Shown: piece by piece, positions 37,962-45,778 of the stretch
How positions within the stretch are numbered: position 1 is the stretch's first letter
Layout: each line of letters opens with the position of its first letter
Source of the DNA: a virus
Virus record (IMG/VR): IMGVR_UViG_3300027704_000022
Coordinates: 1-64,000 of that record
Direction: 5' to 3' (one strand)
DNA length: 64,000 nucleotides
Position numbers and translations under genes: made by a program
Notes under the pieces: generated by a model
Database searches by the model: none
What the model was told of the DNA's origin: nothing
What the model saw: only the letters and a program-made list of their open reading frames with translations

Positions 37962-38275
37962 TAATCTGTATCTGTCCAGTCTTCTATTGATCCTTCACCA
38001 TAGCCAGAGTGTCCACCTAAGTCTTCAAAGACAAATCCGTTCATCTCTGTGAATTCGGTGTTACCTCTCTTGTATGTGGTCTTATCGTGGGTTAACGTGG
38101 AGATGACGGGGTTTGTCCAAGGCCAAGGTGGAGATTCCTCACTATCAAGGTGTGCATCGATAGCTTTAAACTCTTCTGACCCAATTAAACCATCAAGACA
38201 GCCCAATACCTTTGTGTAAGCATCATCTACAGAATCAGCCTCAACTACCTTAGTAAAAGAAACTTTAATCTTCAT
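37961..38275 (-). CDS. Hypothetical acidic protein
   Basis: 104 residues. N-terminal strand-helix (MKIKVSFTKVVEADSVDDAYTKVLGCLDG) is followed by acidic WPWTNPVISTLTH and a HSGYGEGSIEDWTD end. Resembles a small alpha-beta domain without an obvious family. Overlaps the preceding gene by 11 nt; part of a tightly coupled operon with the RuvB-like gene. Confidence 0.55.
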   Translation of the reverse strand: MKIKVSFTKVVEADSVDDAYTKVLGCLDGLIGSEEFKAIDAHLDSEESPPWPWTNPVISTLTHDKTTYKRGNTEFTEMNGFVFEDLGGHSGYGEGSIEDWTDTD

Positions 38276-38570
38276 TGATCAGAATCTTTATGGCTCCTCT
38301 GAACCCCTTTAGTGTGACTACATCACCTGCTTGGGTCTGGTGCTTTAACTTAGTGATAGATATTCTTTTATCTCCCCTAGTCTTAGCCTTATAGAATGTA
38401 ACTTTAGCTTCGGTTCCATCAGGATACTTACCCGAAACCAAATGCTTTGTCCCGCATTCTGCTTCTGAATAATCAAAATCAAACTTCTTGGCCAATTCAC
38501 AAACCGATTTGTTTGCATCGATGATACTCTTATTGAGCATCGTTTCTGTTATATTTATTTTTGCTTTCAT
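38265..38570 (-). CDS. Hypothetical protein
   Basis: 101 residues: an N-terminal helix, then beta strands (TKHLVSGKYPDGTEAKVTFYKAKTRGDKRISI) and a C-terminal DVVTLKGFRGAIKILI. No family recognised. ATGA overlap with the preceding gene. Likely a DNA-metabolism accessory protein by association only. Confidence 0.5.
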   Translation of the reverse strand: MKAKINITETMLNKSIIDANKSVCELAKKFDFDYSEAECGTKHLVSGKYPDGTEAKVTFYKAKTRGDKRISITKLKHQTQAGDVVTLKGFRGAIKILINED

Positions 38571-38824
38571 TGAATTTCGTGGGTGAATGTAATTTCTTTG
38601 ATCTCTATACCGTCTACAAGCTTACCAATCAAATCATTTGCTTCTGTAAGCTCCTTCATTTCAAAGTATCTGGATACGGCTCCGTCTAATGACGCTAGGT
38701 CGAAGTCCGCAGGGTCTTCTGGGTTGAAGTGTTTAATATCTTCAGAGAATGTATCGTCCCCAAGCCAACACACGGTCTTAGTATCATCTCTTTTATCTTT
38801 TACTACTAGTATTTTACTCTTCAT
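38567..38824 (-). CDS. Hypothetical acidic protein
   Basis: 85 residues, acidic (FSEDIKHFNPEDPADFDLASLDG), with a start strand KSKILVVKDKRDDTKTVCW. No family recognised. Overlaps its upstream neighbour by 4 nt. The acidic surface could mimic DNA, but this is speculation. Confidence 0.5.
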   Translation of the reverse strand: MKSKILVVKDKRDDTKTVCWLGDDTFSEDIKHFNPEDPADFDLASLDGAVSRYFEMKELTEANDLIGKLVDGIEIKEITFTHEIQ

Positions 38825-39141
38825 TTTCTTTTAATGAACTTTTTATATTCTTCCTTTATGATTGGAACGACCATATGTTCTACTAGCCTAACTAATGCTT
38901 CTTCTAGATTATCATCATTAAGGACGTTGCATACGCCGCTGACGCTAAGGGCCGCGTGATGAACTTCATGCAGAAGAGTATCTAGCTGCTCCTCCTTTGT
39001 CAAGGACTTTCTAATACAGATAATTCTTGCATCAAAATCCATCACACCGAAGTCTTCGATCTCTTTTAAAATGATTTTAAATTCCATACCCCCAATCAAA
39101 ATCTTGGAAGGGAGCTTATATTGTTTTTTATTTTGTGCCAT
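38821..39141 (-). CDS. Small HExxH metallopeptidase-like protein
   Basis: 106 residues. L-L-H58-E59-V-H-H62 is the HExxH zinc motif, in a helix, with E80/E81 or E88 in the next helix as possible third ligand. Size and pattern match small phage zinc peptidases of the SprT or ImmA/IrrE kind. Lies directly after the RuvB-like gene with an overlap of 1 nt. It could cleave a host regulator or repair protein; substrate unknown. Confidence 0.7.
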   Translation of the reverse strand: MAQNKKQYKLPSKILIGGMEFKIILKEIEDFGVMDFDARIICIRKSLTKEEQLDTLLHEVHHAALSVSGVCNVLNDDNLEEALVRLVEHMVVPIIKEEYKKFIKRK

Positions 39142-40058
39142 TAACTTATTCTTTCTAATACTTTTATACCTTTACCAGTGATTTCTCTCTTACCGTCTAT
39201 CTTCATGAATCCATTCTTCAATAGGTGAATCTCAGCATCTTTCTGAACGGCAGTTCTTGACATTCCAGTAACAGCGCAAAGCATCTGTAGGGTGCAAGCG
39301 CCCCTCTCCTTGAGAATCCTCATTACTTGAAGCTCTGTAGCATTGACACCGAATGGCATGATGCCTAGTAGATCACGTAATTTGTTCCAGTCTTTTCTAG
39401 AGAACGTAGATTTATTATTGATTTCTGCATACGCCTTGACTTCCAAAGCTCTTTTGATTGCAGATCTAGCATTGCCACGGACAGTCTCAGATATATCCTC
39501 GATCAAGCCGTCTTCGAATGTCACCCAACTAAGTTTCTTTTTAATGATTGCACCAAGCTCAGCGCCACTGTATGGTTCAAAGTCTAACTGGGTTAGACGG
39601 TCCTTAAAAGGAGCAAACAATTTATCTGATTCCGTAGTTGCGAACAAGAAGGTCTGCCTAGAGAAATCAAACAAGAAACTAGACTCACCGAATTCAAATC
39701 GTTTGGTCTTAGTATCCTCCACATTAAAGATAGTCAGAAAAGCATTCTCCAAATCTTTAGGTAGCGCATGAGCCTCATCCAAAAGAACAGTAACATCTCT
39801 ATCTAGAATAGCTGGGATGAATACTTGATCAAAAAACTGCTCAGCATTTCGAATTGTGGAACAATTGATCTCTATACATGGCTTACCTAGCGACTTAGCA
39901 AATGACTTGGCGAATTCTGTCTTACCTAATCCCTTTGCTCCATTGAACAAAAGAAAAGGGAGTGTCCCTGTAGCCTTTTGAGCCTCTGTATAAAACCCTA
40001 AACGAGTTTTAATTGCTTTCTGCCCGACCAAACCTTCAAACATTTTAATTTTGCTCAT
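39141..40058 (-). CDS. RuvB-like AAA+ ATPase
   Basis: 305 residues. Walker A FNGAKGLGKT (38-47), Walker B VLLDEAHAL (91-99), sensor FLFATTESD, candidate arginine finger R154 (FKDRL), sensor-2-like VRGNARSAIKRAL near 200, then a C-terminal winged helix (LQVMRILKERGACTLQMLCAVTGMSRTAVQ). This domain order is that of RuvB, the Holliday junction branch-migration motor. No RuvA or RuvC is visible nearby. Could also act as a clamp loader-like factor; the winged helix favours RuvB. Confidence 0.8.
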   Translation of the reverse strand: MSKIKMFEGLVGQKAIKTRLGFYTEAQKATGTLPFLLFNGAKGLGKTEFAKSFAKSLGKPCIEINCSTIRNAEQFFDQVFIPAILDRDVTVLLDEAHALPKDLENAFLTIFNVEDTKTKRFEFGESSFLFDFSRQTFLFATTESDKLFAPFKDRLTQLDFEPYSGAELGAIIKKKLSWVTFEDGLIEDISETVRGNARSAIKRALEVKAYAEINNKSTFSRKDWNKLRDLLGIMPFGVNATELQVMRILKERGACTLQMLCAVTGMSRTAVQKDAEIHLLKNGFMKIDGKREITGKGIKVLERIS

Positions 40059-40062
40059 AAGA

Positions 40063-40320
40063 TTAATCTTCGAATCGGTTAATAGAGAACTGGATTTTAG
40101 CTTCAGGCTCTTCTAGAGCTGGAGTCGGCATAGCAGTAATCTTGACTGGGTTATTACTAGGCTCATTCCATAGACCAAGCTCTGTAAGACCATCGATCCA
40201 CTTCTTAGAGACTACAATAGCTGTCTCTTTACCTAGCTGGCTGACCAAGTGGTTAAGGTTAACTTTGACAAATGATGTCGAGCCTTGGGGCCGACCTCTT
40301 CTTTTGGGTGTTTCGTTCAT
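40063..40320 (-). CDS. AT-hook-like small protein
   Basis: 85 residues. Begins MNETPKRRGRPQGSTSF, an RGRP core as in AT-hook DNA-binding motifs, then a helix and an acidic end. It heads the RuvB-like operon with a near-consensus promoter. An in-frame TTG two codons upstream is not needed. Probably a DNA-binding accessory protein. Confidence 0.6.
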   Translation of the reverse strand: MNETPKRRGRPQGSTSFVKVNLNHLVSQLGKETAIVVSKKWIDGLTELGLWNEPSNNPVKITAMPTPALEEPEAKIQFSINRFED

Positions 40321-40356
40321 ACGCAAGCATTATATCAACGATCCGACCCCGTGCAA
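40321..40356 (-). promoter_or_regulatory. Near-leaderless promoter of the RuvB-like operon
   Basis: On the minus strand TTGCAC (40351-40356), 16-bp spacer, consensus TATAAT (40329-40334), 8 bp to the ATG at 40320. Confidence 0.8.
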
Positions 40357-40391
40357 GCCTTTTTTTGCCTTTTTTTGAATTTAAATTCTTA

Positions 40392-41084
40392 TTATAGGGT
40401 TAGTTCTTGTCGGATAGGAGCCTTAATTACATTCTTATAGGCCAAATCATACATCTTTGGCCCCAAATTCCCCCCCCAAATAGTAAGCAAAGACTCTTCT
40501 AGTATTATATTATATACTAATGCCGCTTCTTCTTCTGTTTTAAGGTTTTTTGACAAGCCAAAAGCTTTTCCATTTTGATCTATTGTATTCCTTGTAAATA
40601 TTCTAGCCTTAAAACTTCCCTTATCAATTGTTACTCCCTTGTATGAACTATCGCATTCTCTTTTGTGTGGTCTTTTCTTCAGATTATTCTCTGTTTGAGT
40701 AACAATCATTAGATTGCTATGGTGATTATTGCTTGGGTCGTCATCGATATGATCGGGACATACTTGATTACAGATGAAAGTAAACTCTGTCGGAGTCTTT
40801 AAAATATGTTTGTTTCTGCCTACTAGCAAGCCATAGTAAGATACTAAAGGCGATTTAGGTAAAAGGTCATAAAATGTTTCTGCCATTAATGAATGAACCC
40901 CGATATATGTCGGTTTATAATTTAAATAAGGGATTACACTCAAGTAACTACTAAACGGCCTTGATGTGGTCTTCAAAACCTTATCATTATACCTAACGCT
41001 GTAAACTTGTGAGGTATAAAAATCTATTTCATACTCAGGATAAGTAACACCCCGATAAACTGCTGGTCTTCTAAGTGATTTCAT
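40392..41084 (-). CDS. HNH-AP2 homing endonuclease-like protein
   Basis: 230 residues. VCPDHIDDDPSNNHHSNLMIVTQTENNLKK contains the HNH-type signature (D-H...N..NL). Residues about 145-190, SSYKGVTIDKGSFKARIFTRN to EEEAALVYN, are an AP2 DNA-binding domain. This HNH-AP2 pairing is typical of free-standing phage homing endonucleases, which cut a target site and spread by repair. It overlaps the next upstream gene by 4 nt. Confidence 0.85.
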   Translation of the reverse strand: MKSLRRPAVYRGVTYPEYEIDFYTSQVYSVRYNDKVLKTTSRPFSSYLSVIPYLNYKPTYIGVHSLMAETFYDLLPKSPLVSYYGLLVGRNKHILKTPTEFTFICNQVCPDHIDDDPSNNHHSNLMIVTQTENNLKKRPHKRECDSSYKGVTIDKGSFKARIFTRNTIDQNGKAFGLSKNLKTEEEAALVYNIILEESLLTIWGGNLGPKMYDLAYKNVIKAPIRQELTL

Positions 41085-41302
41085 CTGTATTTTTTCTCTC
41101 TTTGGTATTTAGACATTTGCCCTCTTCTTCCACCAATAGTGCCACGAATTAAATTGAATTCTTTTATACTTAAGTCTTCGATAGTATCTAAAATCCATTG
41201 CAAGTAGTGAGTCGGGACATTTTTCAGGCACTCTTCTTTATACTTACCAAAAATTATAACCCATTTCCCAGATTCTCTTTTTAATATTATATTTTTACTC
41301 AT
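41081..41302 (-). CDS. DUF3820-like protein
   Basis: 73 residues. IIFGKYKEECLKNVPTHYLQWIL matches the FGKYKG...VP..YL.W pattern of DUF3820, a small family often fused to or beside exonucleases. The C-terminus is basic (IGGRRGQMSKYQREKKYR). Related in pattern to the gene at 41433. Followed by the HNH-AP2 gene. Confidence 0.6.
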   Translation of the reverse strand: MSKNIILKRESGKWVIIFGKYKEECLKNVPTHYLQWILDTIEDLSIKEFNLIRGTIGGRRGQMSKYQREKKYR

Positions 41303-41392
41303 GATCGCAGAAAAATAAACTTTTTATTAAATTAAAAATCTTTTTAAAACTTTTTTATTAATTTTTTTCTTTTTTTATTAATTTATCATGCC

Positions 41393-41421
41393 TTATTTGG
41401 CAAAATGTCACTCGATCTGGG
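41393..41421. promoter_or_regulatory. Dispersed motif copy, GATCTGGG type
   Basis: TTATTT, 15 bp, GATCTGGG in the 130-bp AT-rich gap between minus-strand genes 41433 and 41302. Confidence 0.5.
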
Positions 41422-41432
41422 GGTTTTTGACT

Positions 41433-41678
41433 TTAATCTTCCTCTAAATGTCCTTTCCCATATGTTTTAGTCTGTATACTATCTATACAGCTAGTAAGAA
41501 TATTTAATTGAGCGTTATGTCTGGGGTAATATTTTTTTTCCCTCTCTAAATAAAGCAAATACTCTAAAGGTGTGTCGCTAACAGCCATGCCTTCATAGGG
41601 ACCATTATCAAATTGGACTTTAGTTCCTTTATTATTCGCTTTACTAAAAGCTACTACTACATCCCAGTCTTCTCTCAT
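41433..41678 (-). CDS. Small protein, DUF3820-like pattern
   Basis: 81 residues. VQFDNGPYEGMAVSDTPLEYLLYLEREKKYYP resembles the YKG..L.D.P..YL..L core of the 41081 gene but is more diverged. I infer the same fold. No catalytic motif is expected. Separated from the next gene by 6 bp. Confidence 0.5.
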   Translation of the reverse strand: MREDWDVVVAFSKANNKGTKVQFDNGPYEGMAVSDTPLEYLLYLEREKKYYPRHNAQLNILTSCIDSIQTKTYGKGHLEED

Positions 41679-41684
41679 AATAAA

Positions 41685-41969
41685 TTAATCAGTATGCTCG
41701 ATCAACTTCGTCAAAACTCCTTCAATCCAATTATTAAAACTTAAACCTGCTTCATGGGCGTGTTTCATGTATGTAAATAATTTTTCATCGTCAAAATTGA
41801 CCTCAATGCTTTCATATTTAACTTTCTTAAGTAGAAACCCTCCATCTTGTTCGATGAATTTTATCTGATCGCCTTCTTCCCAATCCAATTTGTTTAAAAG
41901 ATCATCAGGTAAATCAAAATACAATTCCCCATTAACATGTTCTTTGACTTCTATTTCTGAAATTTTCAT
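41685..41969 (-). CDS. AbrB/MazE-like DNA-binding protein
   Basis: 94 residues from the ATGA-overlap start at 41969. VKEHVNGELYFDLPDDLLNKLDWEEGDQIKFIEQDGGFLLKKV is an AbrB/SpoVT swapped-hairpin domain, common in antitoxins and regulators. The C-terminal half (DDEKLFTYMKHAHEAGLSFNNWIEGVLTKLI) resembles a ribbon-helix-helix-like or partner-binding helix pair. No toxin gene is next to it, so a stand-alone regulator or anti-defence factor is possible. Confidence 0.7.
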   Translation of the reverse strand: MKISEIEVKEHVNGELYFDLPDDLLNKLDWEEGDQIKFIEQDGGFLLKKVKYESIEVNFDDEKLFTYMKHAHEAGLSFNNWIEGVLTKLIEHTD

Positions 41970-42223
41970 ATCTTTATCCATTCTGCACTGCAATACTCAC
42001 TAAATAACTGAGTGCCATCTGTATTGAAGCAATAATCAAACAGCCAATCCCTTGCTTCATCTACGCCGTCCTTATCGACTCCAAAGCCTTTAAACCAACC
42101 CTTCATTTGAGCTTCTTTATAAAGCTCTTCAAAATGATCGTCTTGAACCTTGCTTAGTTTTTGGATAAACTCCGCACAAGCGTAAGCTTTATCGTCTAGT
42201 TCCGCTGCCACTTCTTTGTCCAT
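41966..42223 (-). CDS. Hypothetical acidic protein
   Basis: 85 residues, acidic, helical (VAAELDDKAYACAEFIQKL, VDEARDWLFDYCFNTDG). No family recognised. Overlaps the AbrB-like gene by 4 nt, so the two are probably translated together. Lies 18 bp after the tRNA-Met on the same strand. Confidence 0.5.
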   Translation of the reverse strand: MDKEVAAELDDKAYACAEFIQKLSKVQDDHFEELYKEAQMKGWFKGFGVDKDGVDEARDWLFDYCFNTDGTQLFSEYCSAEWIKI

Positions 42224-42240
42224 GTTTTCTATATGATTGG

Positions 42241-42313
42241 TGCGCCCGACTGGATTTGAACCAGTGACAAAGGGTTTATGAGACCCCTGCTCTAACCACT
42301 GAGCTACAAGCGC
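42241..42313 (-). tRNA. tRNA with anticodon CAU (elongator Met or Ile2)
   Basis: 73 nt without CCA. Acceptor GCGCTTG/CGGGCGC with two G-U pairs, D-stem GCTC/GAGC, anticodon stem GGGGT/ACCCT around CTCATAA, T-stem ACTGG/CCAGT, discriminator A. G1-C72 pairing and lack of the initiator stem features rule out fMet. Elongator Met and Ile2 cannot be separated by eye. Confidence 0.9.
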
Positions 42314-42321
42314 ATTGAAAA

Positions 42322-43587
42322 TTAAAGTCCGTTATCTAAGTATTTACTCATAGACGAAAAGAACCCAGTCCATTTTAAAATAAACAAGAGGATTACAGCT
42401 CCTGCGGCTAGAAGATAAATTTCTTTTTTCTCTAAACTCATATTCAACTGTTCTGGAGTAGGCTCCACCTCCTTATCGATATAAATTTCTTCTTCGCTGA
42501 AATCAAGGATCTCAAACCCCACTGGTTCGGGAGTAGTCGTCCCAACCCCGACTGGTTCGGGAGTAGTCGTCCCAACCCCGACTGGTTCAGGGGTAGTCGT
42601 CCCAACCCCGACTGGTTCAGGGGTAGTCGTCCCAACACCGACTGGTTCAGGACTGGTCGTCCCGACACCGACTGGCTTAAGGACAATCTCTTCTTTAGGA
42701 AAGGGGCTGTAGTCAGTATAATAAGAGAAGTCAGCTTCAGTGACTGTATACCCAGTATTAATCGATTCCCCTAACCTAAGACTAGCGTCAGCATCAGCTC
42801 CAGCAATCGCAGAATTCAAAAGAGAGATACTACTAGCTAGTGAACTCCCTGATCCTGACCCGCCAAATGTGAGAACATAGTTAAGAACTAACTGTGAGCT
42901 GACATTAGAATCTTCAGGATTTGGATCAACAATAAAAAAGGCAGGATTTCCTGAGTCACCGCCAATAAGAGGTTCAGAAAGAATTTGGCGGTTAGTGTCA
43001 ATAGGGTAAGCTCCATAAGAGAGCTTAGTATCAACCCTTCTTAAATCAGCGACAAGAGCTTTTTCTTCTTGATCTAAAACTAACTGTGGAGGGCGAGTAT
43101 CATTAAGGTCGGGTAAGTAATTCTTCCAATTCGATGGAAGAATCTTACACGGCTTGATTGAATCAGGAAGATCCGAATCTAAAGTATAAATTCTGAAATC
43201 AGATAAGTTTCTTCTGGCCCAATCGTCAGATGTCTTAGATCCAATAATTGTTCTAGTGTGGACATTACTATCGGCATCTACAAATCTAACGATTAGAGGG
43301 ACAGAAGATATAGATAAAGCTGCATGAGCAGACGTTATAATATGTCTTTTGGTGATTAACGTTCCTCCTACTCTATTTTTATGTTCAGAGTTCCAAGGGC
43401 TTATAGCAGTCAACTCACTAACTACGTCCGCACACCATAGCGAGGGGTTTCGAAGGTAAGTCGCAGTCTTATGATCTTGAATTGTATAGACTCCTCCATT
43501 GACGGCCTTACTCATGCCTCTAATAAATCGCCCGTCCCATTCAGAACTTAAAGTTTCTGCTAATGATGAATATGTATTTTGTTTCAT
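42322..43587 (-). CDS. Membrane-anchored trypsin-like serine protease
   Basis: 421 residues from ATG 43587; an upstream ATG (43614) lies in the preceding gene. Catalytic triad in chymotrypsin order: H88 (IITSAHAAL), D130 (LSDFRIYTL), S212 (IGGDSGNPAF). Residues 305-354 are five tandem 10-residue PVGVGTTTPE repeats, a likely stalk, and 389-407 is a hydrophobic anchor (YLLAAGAVILLFILKWTGF). No signal peptide is seen, so the side of the membrane is uncertain. Phage-borne trypsin-like proteases are uncommon; the target could be a host membrane or defence protein, or a virion protein. Confidence 0.85.
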   Translation of the reverse strand: MKQNTYSSLAETLSSEWDGRFIRGMSKAVNGGVYTIQDHKTATYLRNPSLWCADVVSELTAISPWNSEHKNRVGGTLITKRHIITSAHAALSISSVPLIVRFVDADSNVHTRTIIGSKTSDDWARRNLSDFRIYTLDSDLPDSIKPCKILPSNWKNYLPDLNDTRPPQLVLDQEEKALVADLRRVDTKLSYGAYPIDTNRQILSEPLIGGDSGNPAFFIVDPNPEDSNVSSQLVLNYVLTFGGSGSGSSLASSISLLNSAIAGADADASLRLGESINTGYTVTEADFSYYTDYSPFPKEEIVLKPVGVGTTSPEPVGVGTTTPEPVGVGTTTPEPVGVGTTTPEPVGVGTTTPEPVGFEILDFSEEEIYIDKEVEPTPEQLNMSLEKKEIYLLAAGAVILLFILKWTGFFSSMSKYLDNGL

Positions 43588-43591
43588 TTTT

Positions 43592-43822
43592 TTAATTGTT
43601 TGTTTTAAAATCATTATTGTATTTGTCTACCCAAGACACATTTTCTACTGGCCCTTCGGCCTTCACAAGGCTTTCATACTCTCTATCTATCTTTGCATTG
43701 TTTATCTGCTTCTCTCTCCATGTGGGAGGGTTAAGAATTTCAGGTCGAAAAGTAGATTTCTCACGCACAGCCCATTGTGTCGGGTGAAATATTTTAAATT
43801 TTAAAATCTTTTTAATTTTCAT
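43592..43822 (-). CDS. Hypothetical basic protein
   Basis: 76 residues, basic: MKIKKILKFKIFHPTQWAVREKSTFRPEIL then WREKQINNAKIDREYESLV and WVDKYNNDF. No family recognised. It ends 5 bp before the protease start and may be translated with it. No membrane segment. Confidence 0.5.
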   Translation of the reverse strand: MKIKKILKFKIFHPTQWAVREKSTFRPEILNPPTWREKQINNAKIDREYESLVKAEGPVENVSWVDKYNNDFKTNN

Positions 43823-43832
43823 AAGCGTATTT

Positions 43833-44270
43833 CTAATCTAACACCATTTCACCAGAGAATACTTTACGCCCTAACTCCTTACCATCTCCTTCGATTCTGT
43901 CTCCATTAGAGCGGTAAGCTCTAAACCTACGGAACTTCTCACCATTTATCCAAATGAGAGATATTTGCTTCTCACCATTCTCATACCAGCTATCGAAAGG
44001 GCCATGAAGTTTACCTTCATAAATCCCTGCTTTAGCTGAAATTTCTCCATTGATATGATATCGGATAGAAGTGCCAGAAAATAAATTGTTTTTTATAATA
44101 TCAGGGGCGCTGTAGAAGGTATTCGTCTTGATATCAACGAACAACTCTTCGCCGTTTACAGTCGGACCTTCGGGGTAATCGGCCCCTCTATTCACATACA
44201 TCTTTACCCCGAATTTAAATAGGAGGCTGATAATTAAAAGGGCGAATGATATTTTTAATATTTTGTTCAT
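43833..44270 (-). CDS. Membrane-tethered MORN-like protein
   Basis: 145 residues. N-terminal hydrophobic anchor (ILKISFALLIISLLFKFGV), then beta-rich sequence with YEGKLHGPFDSWYENGEKQISLIWINGEK, a MORN-like repeat as in YwqK-type proteins. The MORN part would face the periplasm or cell surface. It neighbours the membrane protease, so the two may act at the envelope. Function unknown. Confidence 0.6.
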   Translation of the reverse strand: MNKILKISFALLIISLLFKFGVKMYVNRGADYPEGPTVNGEELFVDIKTNTFYSAPDIIKNNLFSGTSIRYHINGEISAKAGIYEGKLHGPFDSWYENGEKQISLIWINGEKFRRFRAYRSNGDRIEGDGKELGRKVFSGEMVLD

Positions 44271-44340
44271 TAGTTTTTTTGGTTAGCCCTCGACTATTGA
44301 GAACGTTCTATTCGTAGAATTCACTATGTCCTTGAACAAG

Positions 44341-44526
44341 TCAAGAATTATTTTTAATATTTCTACGATTTCTTTTCGAACGGAAAGTTCTGATGCTCAA
44401 GTAAATAAGTGCGACTGGCACTACCGCAATCAATAAAGATAACTTGGCTCCTCTTATAAGAGGTTCTGTGTCCATAGCTCCGAAGCATGTCGATGAGCTT
44501 CGGAATTCTCTTTTTCTTTTCTTCAT
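44341..44526 (-). CDS. Small membrane protein
   Basis: 61 residues: basic N-terminus, one hydrophobic segment (AKLSLLIAVVPVALIYLSI), then very basic RTFRSKRNRRNIKN. Positive charges on both sides. No family recognised. Lies between the MORN-like gene and an HTH-like gene in the same operon. Confidence 0.5.
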   Translation of the reverse strand: MKKRKREFRSSSTCFGAMDTEPLIRGAKLSLLIAVVPVALIYLSIRTFRSKRNRRNIKNNS

Positions 44527-44561
44527 TTAAGTTTTGTTAGAACATCGACTCCGTAACCAAA

Positions 44562-44981
44562 TCATCCTAATTCTAATGTTGGTTTGTGCTGTTGAAGAGC
44601 CGCCTCCATGCCTTGCTCTTTTATGTCTTTGGTTATTTGCCAAGTTGGGCAACTAAAGTGATTAGTCGATTCAACACCATATTGTATCTTAAACCAAGCA
44701 CCTTGCAAGTCTCTTACAACATATTTACTAAGACCAAGTGATTCCTTGGCTTCGCAGAGCGACATCCCGCCGACAACCAAATGAATTATTTTAATAGATT
44801 GCTCTGCTTTTAATTTCTTTCGTTCATCTCTAACGTCCTTCTCCCGTTGTCGAGAGAGAGTTCTTAGCTTCTCTGTAATAGGTCTTTTAATATCTCGCAG
44901 CTTCTTTAGCTCTGCGAGCATTGGGCGCATAAGCACATTGATCTCTTCGATTTCTATTTTGCACTGTTGTTCTTTATCCAT
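44562..44981 (-). CDS. Coiled-coil protein with HTH-like motif
   Basis: 139 residues from ATG 44981, after AAACAAAAATAAAAAC. The first 75 residues are coiled coil (CKIEIEEINVLMRPMLAELKKLRDIKRPI to DERKKLKAEQ). Residues about 90-115 (GMSLCEAKESLGLSKYVVRDLQGAW) look like a helix-turn-helix. An ATG farther upstream (45032) is possible but less likely. A DNA-binding regulator is plausible. Confidence 0.5.
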   Translation of the reverse strand: MDKEQQCKIEIEEINVLMRPMLAELKKLRDIKRPITEKLRTLSRQREKDVRDERKKLKAEQSIKIIHLVVGGMSLCEAKESLGLSKYVVRDLQGAWFKIQYGVESTNHFSCPTWQITKDIKEQGMEAALQQHKPTLELG

Positions 44982-45045
44982 GTTTTTATTTTTGTTTAAA
45001 AAAGACACCAAGTCAAGAGGAAACTCCCTCACATTGCTTAGAGAT

Positions 45046-45753
45046 CTATATATTATGTCCTACACTACGGAGTTTATCAAGATATCCTTTTGATTCTTTT
45101 AGTCTAAATTTATGCTCACCAGCTAAATGAAAAATATATGGAGTCTTTTTAAGTCTGGCAAAAAAATTCCTTTCTGACACATTATAGTGCTGTAGCTCTA
45201 GATAGGGCATAAGTTTTGATATTTCGTTTATATTATCAACATTATCTTTAACAAACCCCCTGACAATAGCTTGATCTTCTACCCAATTCATTCTTGGACA
45301 TAGATAACCATCTACTAATTTATGGCCGCAATACTTATCTTTTAATTCCTCTGAATAAGCCCACTTTTCTATTATATTTATGACTCGTTCTGTATTTTTA
45401 AGGATTAAAACTCCTGAATTTACTGCTGGAGGGTTTAAAGGGTTATCATCTTCGCTAAATAAAATTTCTTTTTTATATTTATTAATTAAATCAATTATCG
45501 GGGGAGATATATTATAAAAGAATGCATCAGCGTCGATCCAAATGACGTAATCATAGTCTTTTATGTGTTTAAGTATAAGGGGGTATCTCTCCCAGTGAGG
45601 TTTTCTAAAAGGTAAGGTAGATCCATAAACTCTTTCTGATGATTTGATTAAATCATAACCGTGCTTTTTGCAATAAACTTTATTTATCTTATAACAGTTA
45701 TCTCCATAAGACTCTATATCGCTGTCATACCACATTAAAACCCCTATTTTCAT
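45046..45753 (-). CDS. Glycosyltransferase, GT34-like (galactosyltransferase fold)
   Basis: 235 residues from ATG 45753. YVIWIDADAFFYN supplies a DxD metal/nucleotide-sugar motif; SGVLILKNTERVINIIEKW and the C-terminal IFHLAGEHKFR fit GT-A enzymes of the GMA12/MNN10 (GT34) type. It could modify the host surface to block superinfection, or phage DNA or proteins. No membrane segment. An earlier ATG (45807) would overlap the next gene. Confidence 0.75.
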   Translation of the reverse strand: MKIGVLMWYDSDIESYGDNCYKINKVYCKKHGYDLIKSSERVYGSTLPFRKPHWERYPLILKHIKDYDYVIWIDADAFFYNISPPIIDLINKYKKEILFSEDDNPLNPPAVNSGVLILKNTERVINIIEKWAYSEELKDKYCGHKLVDGYLCPRMNWVEDQAIVRGFVKDNVDNINEISKLMPYLELQHYNVSERNFFARLKKTPYIFHLAGEHKFRLKESKGYLDKLRSVGHNI

Positions 45754-45778
45754 TGTGTTATCTTGATGATCAGATTTT

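Noticed and set aside
42518-42667. Non-coding tandem repeat or CRISPR at the 30-bp repeats
   Set aside because: The units are in frame and encode PVGVGTTTPE repeats within the serine protease stalk.
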